This document shows positions 46,363 to 55,541 of a stretch of 64,000 nt of DNA, piece by piece. The stretch covers positions 1 to 64,000 of the forward strand of contig CAYJKQ010000003.1 of the NCBI GenBank assembly GCA_964370815.1, read 5' to 3'. Below the pieces are notes generated by a model, which saw only the letters and a list, made by a program, of their open reading frames with translations, searched no databases and was not told the DNA's origin. The position numbers were made by a program, and so were the translations under genes. This stretch comes from UBA12087 sp964370815. GTDB lineage: Bacteria > Chloroflexota > Anaerolineae > Anaerolineales > Villigracilaceae. Position 1 is the stretch's first letter, and each line of letters opens with the position of its first letter.

Positions 46363-47564
46363 GCTTGGCATATATATCTGGTTGCGAGGCTGTATCGACT
46401 GCAGTCAAACTTGCCAGGGTTGATGTAGTTTCAGCATATCCAATTACGCCTCAAACTTCTATAGTGGAAGGTATTGCGAAAAGCATAGCTGATGGTGAAC
46501 TTCAGGCAGAAATGATTCATGTGGAAGGTGAACACAGTGCGATGTCTGCTTGTGTCGGAGCTGCGTGCGTTGGGGCGCGAACCTTCACAGCAACCAGCGG
46601 GCAAGGTTTGGCCTACATGCAAGAACCCGTGTTCTGGACAGCTGGGCTTAGGTTACCGATTGTGATGGCGGTCACCAATCGTTCCTTGCTTGGACCCAAT
46701 ACCATCTTTTGTGACCATCAAGACACAATGTCTCAACGCGATTCCGGGTGGCTCCAGTTATATGTTGAGAATTGCCAGGAGACTCTGGATAGTATATTGA
46801 TTGCCTATCAGGTGGCTGAGTTAAAGCAAGTGCAACTTCCAATCATGGTCTGCTTGGATGGTTTTTTCCTCTCCCATCTTTATGAGCCTGTTGCCATCCC
46901 AAACCAGGAAGCCGTTGATGTATTCCTTCCCAAACAATTGGCACAAAACGCGATGCTCAACCCAAAGAACCCAAAGCTCATCAACGTGCTCGCACCCCCT
47001 GAGTATTACACAGAATTTGAATACGATAAAAATACTAGCATGATAGGGGCGGAGGATCTATTAACAACATCCTTTGCCTCTTTTGCAGAATCTTTCGGGC
47101 GTGATTATTCCAATTTGGAGGCCAACTTCCTGGAGGAAGCTGAAATTGTCCTGGTATGTATGGGGACAATGGCCGGAACTGCACGCTCAGTAGTCAAAGA
47201 ACTACGTTCGCAAGGTATTCCTGTTGGTTTGATCAAAGTGAAAACTTTTCGCCCTTTCCCAGAAAAAGAGCTTACTGAGTTGCTTTCAGGGGTCAAAGCA
47301 GTTGGTGTTCTGGACCGAAGTATTTCCTTTGGCTCCAGTGGCGCATTATACCAGGATGTAATCAGAAGCATCGTCAAATTAAATACACGCCCGCACATAG
47401 TCGATTTCATAGTAGGTCTGGGGGGTAGAGATGTAAGCTATTTCACGATTCGTGAAGCCATCCAAACCCTCAAGCTGGCTTTGAAAGAAGGAAGGGTTGA
47501 AAAAAACCTGGTCTGGTTGGATTTAAGAAAAGACCTGATTCATACCTGGGGATTGGAGATCTAA
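46359..47564 (+). CDS. 2-oxoacid:ferredoxin oxidoreductase, alpha subunit
   Basis: A 401-residue subunit with YPITPQTSIVE near residue 27, VEGEHSAMSACVGA near 58 (with the Glu that activates the cofactor) and TSGQGLAYM near 80, followed by the domain II segment (AEIVLVCMGTMAGTAR, GLIKVKTFRPFPEKEL). This is the PorA/VorA pattern. It has neither the KorA-type N-terminal gamma fusion nor extra domains. Confidence 0.93.
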   Translation: MSLAYISGCEAVSTAVKLARVDVVSAYPITPQTSIVEGIAKSIADGELQAEMIHVEGEHSAMSACVGAACVGARTFTATSGQGLAYMQEPVFWTAGLRLPIVMAVTNRSLLGPNTIFCDHQDTMSQRDSGWLQLYVENCQETLDSILIAYQVAELKQVQLPIMVCLDGFFLSHLYEPVAIPNQEAVDVFLPKQLAQNAMLNPKNPKLINVLAPPEYYTEFEYDKNTSMIGAEDLLTTSFASFAESFGRDYSNLEANFLEEAEIVLVCMGTMAGTARSVVKELRSQGIPVGLIKVKTFRPFPEKELTELLSGVKAVGVLDRSISFGSSGALYQDVIRSIVKLNTRPHIVDFIVGLGGRDVSYFTIREAIQTLKLALKEGRVEKNLVWLDLRKDLIHTWGLEI

Positions 47565-48467
47565 ATGGCGGTTTCACTAAAGACTTTGACGAATGAAGAA
47601 TTCATAGCGCCTGGACGTACAGGGTGCCCTGGTTGTGCAGCAATGCTTGTAGCTCGATTGGCGTTGAAAGTGCTGGGTCGCCAGACAATTATGGTCAGCG
47701 CCACGGGTTGTGTAATTTCCAATTTTACACATGCAGGAGGACCCAGTGTTCCATTCATTCACAGTTTGCTCCCTGGCGCGGGGTCGCTTGCATCTGGTAT
47801 AGACGCTGGTATGAAAGCGCTGGGAAAACGCAGTGGGATCAATCTTCTTGTTCTGGCTGGTGACGGAGGTACAGCAGATATTGGATTTCAAGCCTTGTCT
47901 GGAGCGGTGGAACGTGGTCATAAATTTCTCTATATCTGCTACGATAACGAAGGCTACATGAACACTGGAGGACAGCGCTCGGGAACAACACCCTATGGGT
48001 CAAGTACTAGTACGACACCCACCACCATGTCCGTTGGAGAACAATCCAGTATTAGGTATCGAAAAGATATGTTCATGATTATGGCTGCCCATCGGATCCC
48101 CTATGCGGCAACTGCATCGGTTGCTTATTCACAAGATATGCTGCGTAAAATCGAGAAAGCTGCCCAAATCGACGGTCCTAGTTATATCCATGTTCTCACA
48201 CCCTGTAATTACCGTTGGGGATTCCCTGAGGATCAGAGCATCAATTTAGCAAAGCTGGCAGTTGAAACACGAATATCCCCGCTTATGGAAGTTGAGCATG
48301 GCAACAAGTATTCGCTCCAGATGTCCAGCCGACCAAAACGTCCTGTTGAAGCATACTTAACCATCCAGAAACGCTATCGACATTTGAGTGATGAAAATAT
48401 CGCTGAAATTCAAAAGTCGGTGGACGAACACTGGGATTATTTGGAAAAATTGGCAAATATATATTAA
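47565..48467 (+). CDS. 2-oxoacid:ferredoxin oxidoreductase, beta (ThDP-binding) subunit
   Basis: A 300-residue subunit. The ThDP motif is GDGGTADIGFQALSGA followed by CYDNEGYMNTGGQ. Cys residues in GCPGCAAM and ATGC fit the ligands of the beta-subunit 4Fe-4S cluster. The AGGPSVPFIHSLLPGAG loop is typical of PorB. It starts directly after the alpha stop. Confidence 0.94.
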   Translation: MAVSLKTLTNEEFIAPGRTGCPGCAAMLVARLALKVLGRQTIMVSATGCVISNFTHAGGPSVPFIHSLLPGAGSLASGIDAGMKALGKRSGINLLVLAGDGGTADIGFQALSGAVERGHKFLYICYDNEGYMNTGGQRSGTTPYGSSTSTTPTTMSVGEQSSIRYRKDMFMIMAAHRIPYAATASVAYSQDMLRKIEKAAQIDGPSYIHVLTPCNYRWGFPEDQSINLAKLAVETRISPLMEVEHGNKYSLQMSSRPKRPVEAYLTIQKRYRHLSDENIAEIQKSVDEHWDYLEKLANIY

Positions 48468-48479
48468 TCGGAAGTGAAA

Positions 48480-49868
48480 ATGTTAGATCCAAAAAATCTA
48501 AAAAGGCTCAATCAAGCATTATCACCAAGAACTGTAGCGGTCATTGGAGCAACCAAAGAAATAGGCCGGGTGGGCTATTCAATTCTTGAAAGCATCATAA
48601 TAGGTGGTTTTGAAGGAAAGATTCTGCCAGTTCACCCCCGTCACAAAGAAATCCTTGGTTTGAAAGTGTACCCTGACCTGGGGGCGATTGATGAACCTAT
48701 TGACCTCGCAATAATTGCCCTCAACGAACGAAAAACAATTGAAATGTTAAATGAATGTGGCAAATATGATGTCAAGGGGGCAATCTGCGTAGCTGGGGGG
48801 TTTAGTGAAGTTGGCGAAGAAGGTAAAAAATTACAGGAATTGATGACTATTGCTGCACAGAAAAACAACATTATGCTGATCGGACCCAATACACTCGGGG
48901 TTCTAAATGCAGAGAGCAAGCTCAATGCTACCTTTTGGCCTATCCAACTTGACCAGGTGAGTGGCATTTCGCTTATTACCCAGAGCGGCGGAGTTGGCCA
49001 GATGGTAGGCTTCAAGATGCAAGACGAAGGCTTGCCCATCAATAAAATGATCGGGTTGGGGAATCGGGCAGTACTGGATTTTGATGACCTGATTCAGTAT
49101 TTGGATGCCGATAGTTCAACAAAGGTAATTGGAGTTTTCTTAGAAGGAACTGAAAAAGCCCGTTCATTTGTACAAATCGCAAAAGAAACCGCCAGAAGAA
49201 AACCAGTGGTAGTTATGAAAGCTGGTCGATCCTTGTTGGCACAGGAATTTTCTGTCACACATACCGGCTCAATGGCAGGTTCATACAAAATGTATCAGGA
49301 TATCTTTGTGCAGAGCAATTTACTGACAGCTGCAAGCGTAAACGAACTAGTCAGTATATGCAAAGCCCTCTCCATCGCCCCAACGCTAAAAGGAAATAGC
49401 ATCTCTGTGATCACTCCCACTGCCGGTCCAAGTCTGATCTTGGTTGACTTGCTGGATAATTTAAAGTGCAAATTCAACACATTTTCAGAGGATACGATCA
49501 CAAGGATGAAGGAACTTTTCATTAATGTCCCGGTCATTCTCAAGAATCCCCTGGATGCAGCATCTGCTGGTTATTCACCTGAGACCTACGTTAAATTAGT
49601 TGATATTGTTCTCGCAGACCCTGGAGTTGATCTGTTGATCCCTGTTTGGATTGAACATAAGAATCGGCGTTTCCCTGCCCTGGAATTGGCAAAATTGGTT
49701 CAGAAGTACCAGAAACCCATCTTCATCTATTACATGGGAAACCTGAATGTAAAGCAATATCAAAAAGTATGTCAGGATAACGGAATTCCCTTCTACCTCT
49801 CTCCGGAGGAAGTCGCTTGGGGAGTTGGAGGTTTGGTCAAATACTTGCAAATCAGGAACGGATTATAA
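48480..49868 (+). CDS. acdA: Acyl-CoA synthetase (ADP-forming), alpha subunit
   Basis: A 462-residue subunit. Order: CoA-binding Rossmann domain (TVAVIGATKEIGRVGYSI), flavodoxin-like domain (GPNTLGVLNAESKLNATFW) and a domain with the phosphorylated His motif VTHTGSMAGS. The enzyme converts acyl-CoA, ADP and phosphate into acid, CoA and ATP. The ATG at 48480 sits six bases after GGAAG and is preferred to the GTG at 48474. It follows the 2-oxoacid oxidoreductase genes, so the acyl-CoA they make would be used to form ATP. Confidence 0.9.
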   Translation: MLDPKNLKRLNQALSPRTVAVIGATKEIGRVGYSILESIIIGGFEGKILPVHPRHKEILGLKVYPDLGAIDEPIDLAIIALNERKTIEMLNECGKYDVKGAICVAGGFSEVGEEGKKLQELMTIAAQKNNIMLIGPNTLGVLNAESKLNATFWPIQLDQVSGISLITQSGGVGQMVGFKMQDEGLPINKMIGLGNRAVLDFDDLIQYLDADSSTKVIGVFLEGTEKARSFVQIAKETARRKPVVVMKAGRSLLAQEFSVTHTGSMAGSYKMYQDIFVQSNLLTAASVNELVSICKALSIAPTLKGNSISVITPTAGPSLILVDLLDNLKCKFNTFSEDTITRMKELFINVPVILKNPLDAASAGYSPETYVKLVDIVLADPGVDLLIPVWIEHKNRRFPALELAKLVQKYQKPIFIYYMGNLNVKQYQKVCQDNGIPFYLSPEEVAWGVGGLVKYLQIRNGL

Positions 49869-49871
49869 GTT

Positions 49872-50701
49872 ATGGATGAGCAAACTGATACCTTTCAGCG
49901 AAAAGTACTCTTGGAAACGGAAGCCAAAGAAATTCTCTTGTCCAGAGGAATTCAAACAACTGCGTTTCAAGAGGCCACATCAATTAAGCAAGCACTGCGT
50001 GCAGCAGAGGAAATAGGATACCCAGTTGTTTTAAAATCGCTCTCAAGAAAGGTGATACACAAAACAGATGTAGGCGCTGTAGTATTAGATTTGAGAACTC
50101 CACAACAGGTTGAACAGGCTTACCAACAGATCATGGATCGAGTGAAATCAATTGATCCAGAAGGTAGAGTAATTATTCAGGAGATGGTTCCACCAGGCGT
50201 CGAAGTGATTATCGGAACTACGACAGACCCGCAGTTTGGATCTGTCATAATGATGGGAATTGGCGGCATCTTCACGGAATTGCTGGAGGATATTGTTTTT
50301 GGACTCATTCCAATTTCAGAGAAAGATGGCTGGCGAATGCTGAAGTCCCTTCGAGGTTATCCATTGTTAACGGGTTTCCGTGGACAACAAAAAAGAAACC
50401 TTGAATCTGTTGTGAAAATCTTGATCGGGGTATCTGATCTCGTTTGGGAAAAGAAAGAGATTTATGAAATAGATCTGAACCCAGTCATTGTAGGCAGCAA
50501 AGGTTCTNNNNNNNNNNNNNNNNNNNNNNNNNNNNNNNNNNNNNNNNNNNNNNNNNNNNNNNNNNNNNNNNNNNNNNNNNNNNNNNNNNNNNNNNNNNNN
50601 NNNNNNNGAAAGAGATTTATGAAATAGATCTGAACCCAGTCATTGTAGGCAGCAAAGGTTCTGTAGTGGTAGATGCGCGGTTTGTACTTGGATTCAATTA
50701 A
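49872..50701 (+). CDS. acdB: Acyl-CoA synthetase (ADP-forming), beta subunit (interrupted by scaffold gap)
   Basis: An ATP-grasp subunit with the His motif KVIHKTDVGAV and the C-terminal GIGGIFTELLEDIVFGL and YEIDLNPVIVGSKGS blocks. The reading frame enters 100 N at 50508. The 55 bases before the gap recur directly after it (50608-50662). If the gap and one copy are removed, the frame continues VVVDARFVLGFN and stops at 50699-50701, giving 224 residues, the normal length. As printed, the frame shifts after the gap. The gene is intact in the organism. Confidence 0.9.
50453..50662. repeat. 55-base duplication flanking the scaffold gap (assembly artefact)
   Basis: Positions 50453-50507 and 50608-50662 are identical over 55 bases. 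They fall inside one gene, which becomes a normal-length protein when they are merged. A 55-base overlap is what two neighbouring contigs of a k=55 assembly would share. Confidence 0.9.
50508..50607. other. Scaffold gap, exactly 100 N
   Basis: A run of 100 N, a nominal placeholder rather than a measured distance. The flanking duplication indicates that the real distance is minus 55 bases, so nothing is missing. Confidence 0.95.
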
Positions 50702-50940
50702 AAGAATTGATATGAAAGGTGATCTCTTTCACTGCCGGCTCAATTTCATTGGACAGTATTGGAAAGCTTTTTGCTAAAGGATTAGTTGATAATCTTGATT
50801 GGGGTATTTCAGGATAAATTATTGAAAGTTGATGAGATATTCTAGAAAAGTCTCGTATTTGTCACAAAGTATAAAACTTCGTAAGTCTCACAAATTAACA
50901 TTCTTAATTTTTTTATCATATTTGAATAGGAGGTTGGGAA

Positions 50941-51879
50941 ATGCGAGTAGTACTTATTTGTCAAGCTGCGTTTGGTGAAAAAGTATTGGAAGGTCTGTTG
51001 GAAAACAAAGAGGAAGTTGTAGGGGTATTTTATCCACCAGATCCACCGGGAAAGTCAAGTAAGATTCGTAGAATAGCTGAAGAACAATCACTTCCTGTAT
51101 TCCAACCTAAGAAGATGCGCGATCCGGGTGTTTTCGAAGAATATAAAGCACTAAAACCAGATCTAACAGTCATGGCGTTTGTGACAGACATATTACCAGA
51201 ATATTTTCTAACTTATCCTAGATATCATACAATACAATTCCACCCTTCATTACTCCCTAAACACCGCGGGGGTAGTGCAATTCAATGGGCAATTATTCAC
51301 GGTGACGACAAAACAGGTTTATCAATTTTTTGGCCTGATGCTGGGATTGATACAGGACCAATATTGCTCCAAAAAGAAATCCAAATCGGACCTGATGATA
51401 CTACAGGTTCTTTGTACTTTGAAAAAATCTTCCCAATGGGAGTTGATGCTTTAGTAGAAGCTGTAAAATTAGTAAGAGAAGGCATAGCCCCAAGTATTCC
51501 TCAAGATGATAATCTTTCAACTTATGAGCCTTTATGCAAATTAGATAATTCAAGAATTGATTGGAAAAAATCTGCTAGCGATGTCTATAATCTAATAAGA
51601 GGTTGCAATCCCCAACCGGGAGCTGTTACCTTATTCCATAATAAAATTTTAAAGATTTTTGATTGTCGTTTAGAAACCGGTTCACTTCATATCTTACCTG
51701 GAGAAGTAGGGAATATTCGAGAGGACAGTTTCAATGTTGGTTGTAATTACGGATCGATTAAAGTCCTTAAAGTTCAGTTAGAAGGTGAACAAAAAGAAAA
51801 TGCGGGATTATTTTCTGCTTCTGTTGGTTTAAAATCTGGTGATAGTTTTGATATACCAGATATTGAAAGACTAAGGTAA
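50941..51879 (+). CDS. Formyltransferase-fold protein like the hydrolase domain of 10-formyl-THF dehydrogenase
   Basis: A 312-residue protein of the Fmt/ALDH1L1 N-domain family. FHPSLLPKHRGGSAIQWAI (100-118) and GLSIFWPDAGIDTGPILLQK (126-145) resemble the ALDH1L1 hydrolase domain more than Fmt, and H101 and D137 match its catalytic His106 and Asp142. The usual Asn two residues before the His is Gln here. The ALDH part is absent. It may release formate from 10-formyl-THF or act on a formylated intermediate. An AGGAGG site precedes the ATG. This gene opens the AT-rich part. Confidence 0.82.
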   Translation: MRVVLICQAAFGEKVLEGLLENKEEVVGVFYPPDPPGKSSKIRRIAEEQSLPVFQPKKMRDPGVFEEYKALKPDLTVMAFVTDILPEYFLTYPRYHTIQFHPSLLPKHRGGSAIQWAIIHGDDKTGLSIFWPDAGIDTGPILLQKEIQIGPDDTTGSLYFEKIFPMGVDALVEAVKLVREGIAPSIPQDDNLSTYEPLCKLDNSRIDWKKSASDVYNLIRGCNPQPGAVTLFHNKILKIFDCRLETGSLHILPGEVGNIREDSFNVGCNYGSIKVLKVQLEGEQKENAGLFSASVGLKSGDSFDIPDIERLR

Positions 51880-51898
51880 ATACTATAATTTATCTCAA

Positions 51899-51917
51899 AT
51901 TATGTGGAACACATAAT
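51899..51917. terminator. Weak hairpin between convergent genes
   Basis: ATTATGTG and CACATAAT form an 8-base-pair stem with a 3-base loop, 20 bases after the stop at 51879. No long T run follows, so it is a weak terminator candidate. Confidence 0.35.
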
Positions 51918-52105
51918 GTTTATGAAGCTCAAGGCAAGCCAGAAAAATTTTATTAAATTGAGAAGTTAGGCATTTTGTTCAACGGATGAGGAGATAGAAT
52001 CATTCGTATGCAAAAAAGATAAATAAATATCTTAACAAGCATTGGTTACTTCACCTGCTCAATATTTAATTATGAATTCGACTTTATAAGCAAAAGAAGG
52101 GTTAG

Positions 52106-52510
52106 TTAACTCGATAATACAGCAATGGCCTGAATCTCAATCAATAAACCTGGATCTGCAAGGTGATTAACCTCAACTATTGTGCTTGTCGGAAGATTAT
52201 TCTTAAAGAACTCCTCCCGAGCTTCAACAATCCTTTTAAACTCACGCATATCAGTTGTATACACGGTAATCATAACAATATCGTCAAGTTTGCCTCCAGC
52301 TGCTTCTAAGACAGTAGCCATATTTCTGATTGCTTGACGGGTTTGTTCGAGCATATCTCCCCGGCCAACAAGGTTGCCGCTTTCATCTCGGGATAATTGT
52401 CCCGAAAGAAAGATAAGCGTATTAGGAGAATCAACCCTGACGTAATGGTTGTAAACATTGGAGCGAACATTGCGTAAATTTTTGGGATTTCCTCTTGTGA
52501 TTTTTACCAT
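52106..52510 (-). CDS. RidA/YjgF-like protein (no catalytic Arg)
   Basis: A 134-residue Rid-fold protein: FLSGQLSRDESGNLVG, EQTRQAIRNMATVLEAAGGKLDDIV and the C-terminal LLIEIQAIAVL. RidA enzymes hydrolyse reactive enamines/imines using an Arg just before the (S/C)VEV strand. Here the position reads PTSTIVEVN, so Thr/Ser replaces Arg and the protein is probably of an Arg-free Rid subgroup with another activity. AAGGAG precedes the ATG. Last gene of the minus-strand block 52106-55541. Confidence 0.87.
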   Translation of the reverse strand: MVKITRGNPKNLRNVRSNVYNHYVRVDSPNTLIFLSGQLSRDESGNLVGRGDMLEQTRQAIRNMATVLEAAGGKLDDIVMITVYTTDMREFKRIVEAREEFFKNNLPTSTIVEVNHLADPGLLIEIQAIAVLSS

Positions 52511-52717
52511 GATAAATCTCCTTGTTTGTATCGTATCCTAAAATGTCAAGATTAGTATTTTGTTTATATCAAATATTTGATAGTAACAAAGCTATGTACA
52601 ACCCCTTTGAATGGAAAAGAAATCTCCCGGATTTTTCTTATTTTTGATTTAAATTGATGTTTGTAAAAACTTCAAACTACTCACGAACTTCAATAGCAGT
52701 TGGTATATTTGAAAATC

Positions 52718-53062
52718 TTAACGAAGGTGCGGAGATGTTATTACAAGAGCGACCACTCCTTCATTACCCTCATTCAAAGTAGCATGACCTTCTTTAGGTG
52801 ATAAATATGCAGCCATACCCGGGTCAAGAACTACCTTCTCTCCGCTTTCGCCAATCATAGTTAATCGACCATGTATGATGTAGAACAATTGCTCTGATTT
52901 CTCGTGTGAGTGCATATTACTTCCGCTACCCACTGGTCCAAAAGAAACCTGTATCGTTAGATGGTTTGAACTTTCCGGCCCTAACACATCCACTACGGTC
53001 AGATTGCCAAAGTGGTTATCTGGTTCAAAGGCCATTGTTTTGTTCGTATCAATTACTTTCAT
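52718..53062 (-). CDS. Cupin domain protein
   Basis: A 114-residue single-domain cupin. Motif 1 is GSGSNMHSHEKSEQLFYIIHGRLTM, with His, His and Glu metal ligands near residues 51, 53 and 57. Motif 2 (PKEGHATLNEG) supplies the last His. It may be an isomerase, dioxygenase or ligand sensor. It is encoded between the Rid-like protein and the ThDP enzyme, likely one transcript. Confidence 0.85.
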   Translation of the reverse strand: MKVIDTNKTMAFEPDNHFGNLTVVDVLGPESSNHLTIQVSFGPVGSGSNMHSHEKSEQLFYIIHGRLTMIGESGEKVVLDPGMAAYLSPKEGHATLNEGNEGVVALVITSPHLR

Positions 53063-53076
53063 TTACTTTTCATCCT

Positions 53077-54744
53077 TTATTCCTTAGAAATCTCTTGCAT
53101 ATACATGCTTTCGACAGAAGCTATTTGAACATTTATTACAGATGGTAGTTTACTCTTAATTGCACGATTAATTGCTTTCCCGACTTGCTCTGAAGAATTT
53201 ACAAATTCACCATATCCACCTAGCACCTCTGATATACGTTCATAATTGCGGAATTCTAAGCTAGTTGAGAAAGAGCGACCAAAAATTCGTTTCTGGGGGA
53301 GGGAAATGGCTCCCCAAGATGCATCATTTCCTATAGCAATAATAAATGGAATTCCGTACCTTGAAGCTGTATCAAGTTCCATGCAATGGTATCCAAAGCC
53401 ACCATCTCCTACGATGACAACAACCGGTTCATTTGGTCTGGCAAGTTTAGCTGCTATGCCATATGGTATTTCTGCTCCCAATGTTCCTGATTGTCCTGCT
53501 CTTAAATAACCACCTGGTTGATAAGTTCGATAATAAGCATCCGCCCAAAAATCGATGTTACCATGACTGCTGACCAGTACTGATTTTTTGGGAAGTATGT
53601 CAAAAATCCCTTTCAAGAAATGCATTGGATGCATGGGCGAGCTATCTTTGGAAATTAATGTGTCAAATTCTCTCTCCCAATTGCTTCGTGCTTTTTCTAG
53701 ATCCGACAGCCAACGAGTTGATTGTCGTTCCACTACAAATTCCTTTCTAGTAAGGTGAACTAGAGCGGATTGTGCATCGGAAACAATGCCCACTTGCACT
53801 GGTCTGTAACGACCTATTTCACTTCCATCAATATCTACTTGGATAATTTTTGCTTTATTATTAAGAGATGTAATATTGCCGAAATTTAGATCGAAATCTA
53901 ACCTATGTCCTATTAATATCAACAAATCAGTTTCTTTTAGTGCTTCCTTAAGAACAGGATTAGCTGCTATATATCCGGGTCCAAAATATAAAGGGTGATT
54001 TTCTGGGATAGTACCTCGTCCACCTCGGGCTAAGAAAAACGGTAATTCAAATAATTCTATAAATGATTGAAATTCTTTAAAAGCTCTTGACCAAAATATT
54101 CCACTACCGCCAATTGTTATAGGTCTTTCTGAATTCTTAATAAGTACAGTTGCGTCTTTTATATCCATTGGATCAGGTTGTAGACGGCTGTGTGGTCGTG
54201 ATGTAAAAGGATCGTGAGGGCTATAGTCATCTCGATTGACTTGACCATTTAATACATCACCTGGTATTTCCAGGAATACAGGACCAGGTCTCCCGGAAAG
54301 GGCATTTCTAAAAGCTCCAGAAATATATTCGGGTATACGTTTCGTTTCATTAACTGACTTGGCCCATTTCGTGATCGAAGCCACAAGTGGTAAAGGATCA
54401 CCTGCCATCCCTGCTTGTTTATCTCGGGTTGACTGGTTGGCTTGACCCGAGATTACAATGATTGGAGTTGTAGCAAGATGTGCAGTGAATATTCCAGTAA
54501 TTACATTAGTTAAACCTGGACCCAATGTAGTTAAGACGACACCAGGATTTCCGGTTGTACGAGCCCATCCATCAGCCATAAAAACTGCTGCTGCTTCGTG
54601 GCGAGTGTGGATAATCTGTATCCCTATATCTTCACATGCTTGATAAATTGGATTAAGTACACCACCTGACACGGAAAATATATACTTTATCCCCTCGCTC
54701 TTTAATGATTCCGCGACGAGATATCCACCATCTATTCTTTTCAT
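53077..54744 (-). CDS. Thiamine diphosphate enzyme of the acetolactate synthase/decarboxylase family
   Basis: A 555-residue three-domain ThDP enzyme. The cofactor-activating Glu is E50 (TRHEAAAVFMADGWAR). The ThDP/Mg motif is VVIVGDGGFGYHCMELD, completed by IAIGND about 27 residues later. The middle domain is the nucleotide-binding-like TPP_enzyme_M. It resembles acetolactate synthase large subunits, glyoxylate carboligase and oxalyl-CoA decarboxylase. No small regulatory subunit is encoded, so a 2-oxoacid decarboxylase or carboligase for this pathway is more likely than IlvB. Confidence 0.87.
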   Translation of the reverse strand: MKRIDGGYLVAESLKSEGIKYIFSVSGGVLNPIYQACEDIGIQIIHTRHEAAAVFMADGWARTTGNPGVVLTTLGPGLTNVITGIFTAHLATTPIIVISGQANQSTRDKQAGMAGDPLPLVASITKWAKSVNETKRIPEYISGAFRNALSGRPGPVFLEIPGDVLNGQVNRDDYSPHDPFTSRPHSRLQPDPMDIKDATVLIKNSERPITIGGSGIFWSRAFKEFQSFIELFELPFFLARGGRGTIPENHPLYFGPGYIAANPVLKEALKETDLLILIGHRLDFDLNFGNITSLNNKAKIIQVDIDGSEIGRYRPVQVGIVSDAQSALVHLTRKEFVVERQSTRWLSDLEKARSNWEREFDTLISKDSSPMHPMHFLKGIFDILPKKSVLVSSHGNIDFWADAYYRTYQPGGYLRAGQSGTLGAEIPYGIAAKLARPNEPVVVIVGDGGFGYHCMELDTASRYGIPFIIAIGNDASWGAISLPQKRIFGRSFSTSLEFRNYERISEVLGGYGEFVNSSEQVGKAINRAIKSKLPSVINVQIASVESMYMQEISKE

Positions 54745-54755
54745 AATTACCTCTT

Positions 54756-55541
54756 CTATGCCACTGCTTTTCCACCATCGACCTGTATCACAGCTCCAGT
54801 AATAAAAGAGCCACGGTCTGAAACCAGGAAAGTTATTAAATCTCCCAAATCTTGAGGATCTCCGAAGCGATGAAGAGGAATCAAGTTTAACCAGGAATCT
54901 TCTGCATCCTTCAAGCTAATTCTTTGATGTCGAGATGTTGTTTCTATCGCATCCTGCAAACGGTTGGTCATAATTGGACCGGGGCAAACAGTATTGACAA
55001 GAATATTATCAGGTGCAAATTCTACAGCTAAGTTCAACGCTAATCCGTTCACAAAATGCCGGGTAGAATCAGAAATTACCAGTCCAGGTTGGGGTTTCTT
55101 GATACCAACCGTTGTAATATTTATTATTCTTCCTCCCCCTCGTTTCTTCATTTGTGGTATTACTAATCGGCATAAACGAACAACTCCCATCACTTCGATC
55201 TCAAGAGAATCTAACCAATCTTGTTCAGTTACCTTCATAAATGAGCCTAATGCCGGTCCACCAGAGTTATTAATTAATATATCTATTCCTCCAAATTTTT
55301 CAACAGTCTCACCCACAACTCTTTCTAAATCATAAGGATTCTTTAAATCTGCGACGATACATTGAACTTTGCCTCGATTGTCCTGAGTAATCCTTTGTGC
55401 CGCAATATTTAAGGCATCTTGATTCCTGGAAAAGATTGAAACATCCGTTCCTTCCCTAGTTAACGCATATGCTGAAGCGAATCCTAAACCTTGGCTTCCA
55501 CCAGCAATTAAAGCAACTTTTCCTTCTAGCCCAAACTCCAT
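54756..55541 (-). CDS. SDR family protein lacking the canonical YxxxK
   Basis: A 261-residue classical-length SDR. The cofactor motif is GGSQGLG (14-20), NNSGG is at about 91-95, and the C-terminal SFITGAVIQVDGG is present. At the catalytic site, where YxxxK is expected, it reads ISDSTRHFVNGLA, so Tyr and Lys are absent. A known SDR subgroup has a similar SNxxR sequence there. It may be catalytically different. It is encoded 11 bases ahead of the ThDP enzyme and is the first gene of the minus-strand block. Confidence 0.85.
   Translation of the reverse strand: MEFGLEGKVALIAGGSQGLGFASAYALTREGTDVSIFSRNQDALNIAAQRITQDNRGKVQCIVADLKNPYDLERVVGETVEKFGGIDILINNSGGPALGSFMKVTEQDWLDSLEIEVMGVVRLCRLVIPQMKKRGGGRIINITTVGIKKPQPGLVISDSTRHFVNGLALNLAVEFAPDNILVNTVCPGPIMTNRLQDAIETTSRHQRISLKDAEDSWLNLIPLHRFGDPQDLGDLITFLVSDRGSFITGAVIQVDGGKAVA

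Noticed and set aside
50608..50627. Short continuation of the acyl-CoA synthetase beta frame after the N run
   Set aside because: It exists only because the gap shifts the frame. The real C-terminus is read after merging the 55-base overlap.
53077..54744. Acetolactate synthase IlvB of branched-chain amino acid biosynthesis
   Set aside because: No regulatory small subunit or ilvC neighbour is present, and the context is catabolic. The ThDP fold alone does not give the reaction.
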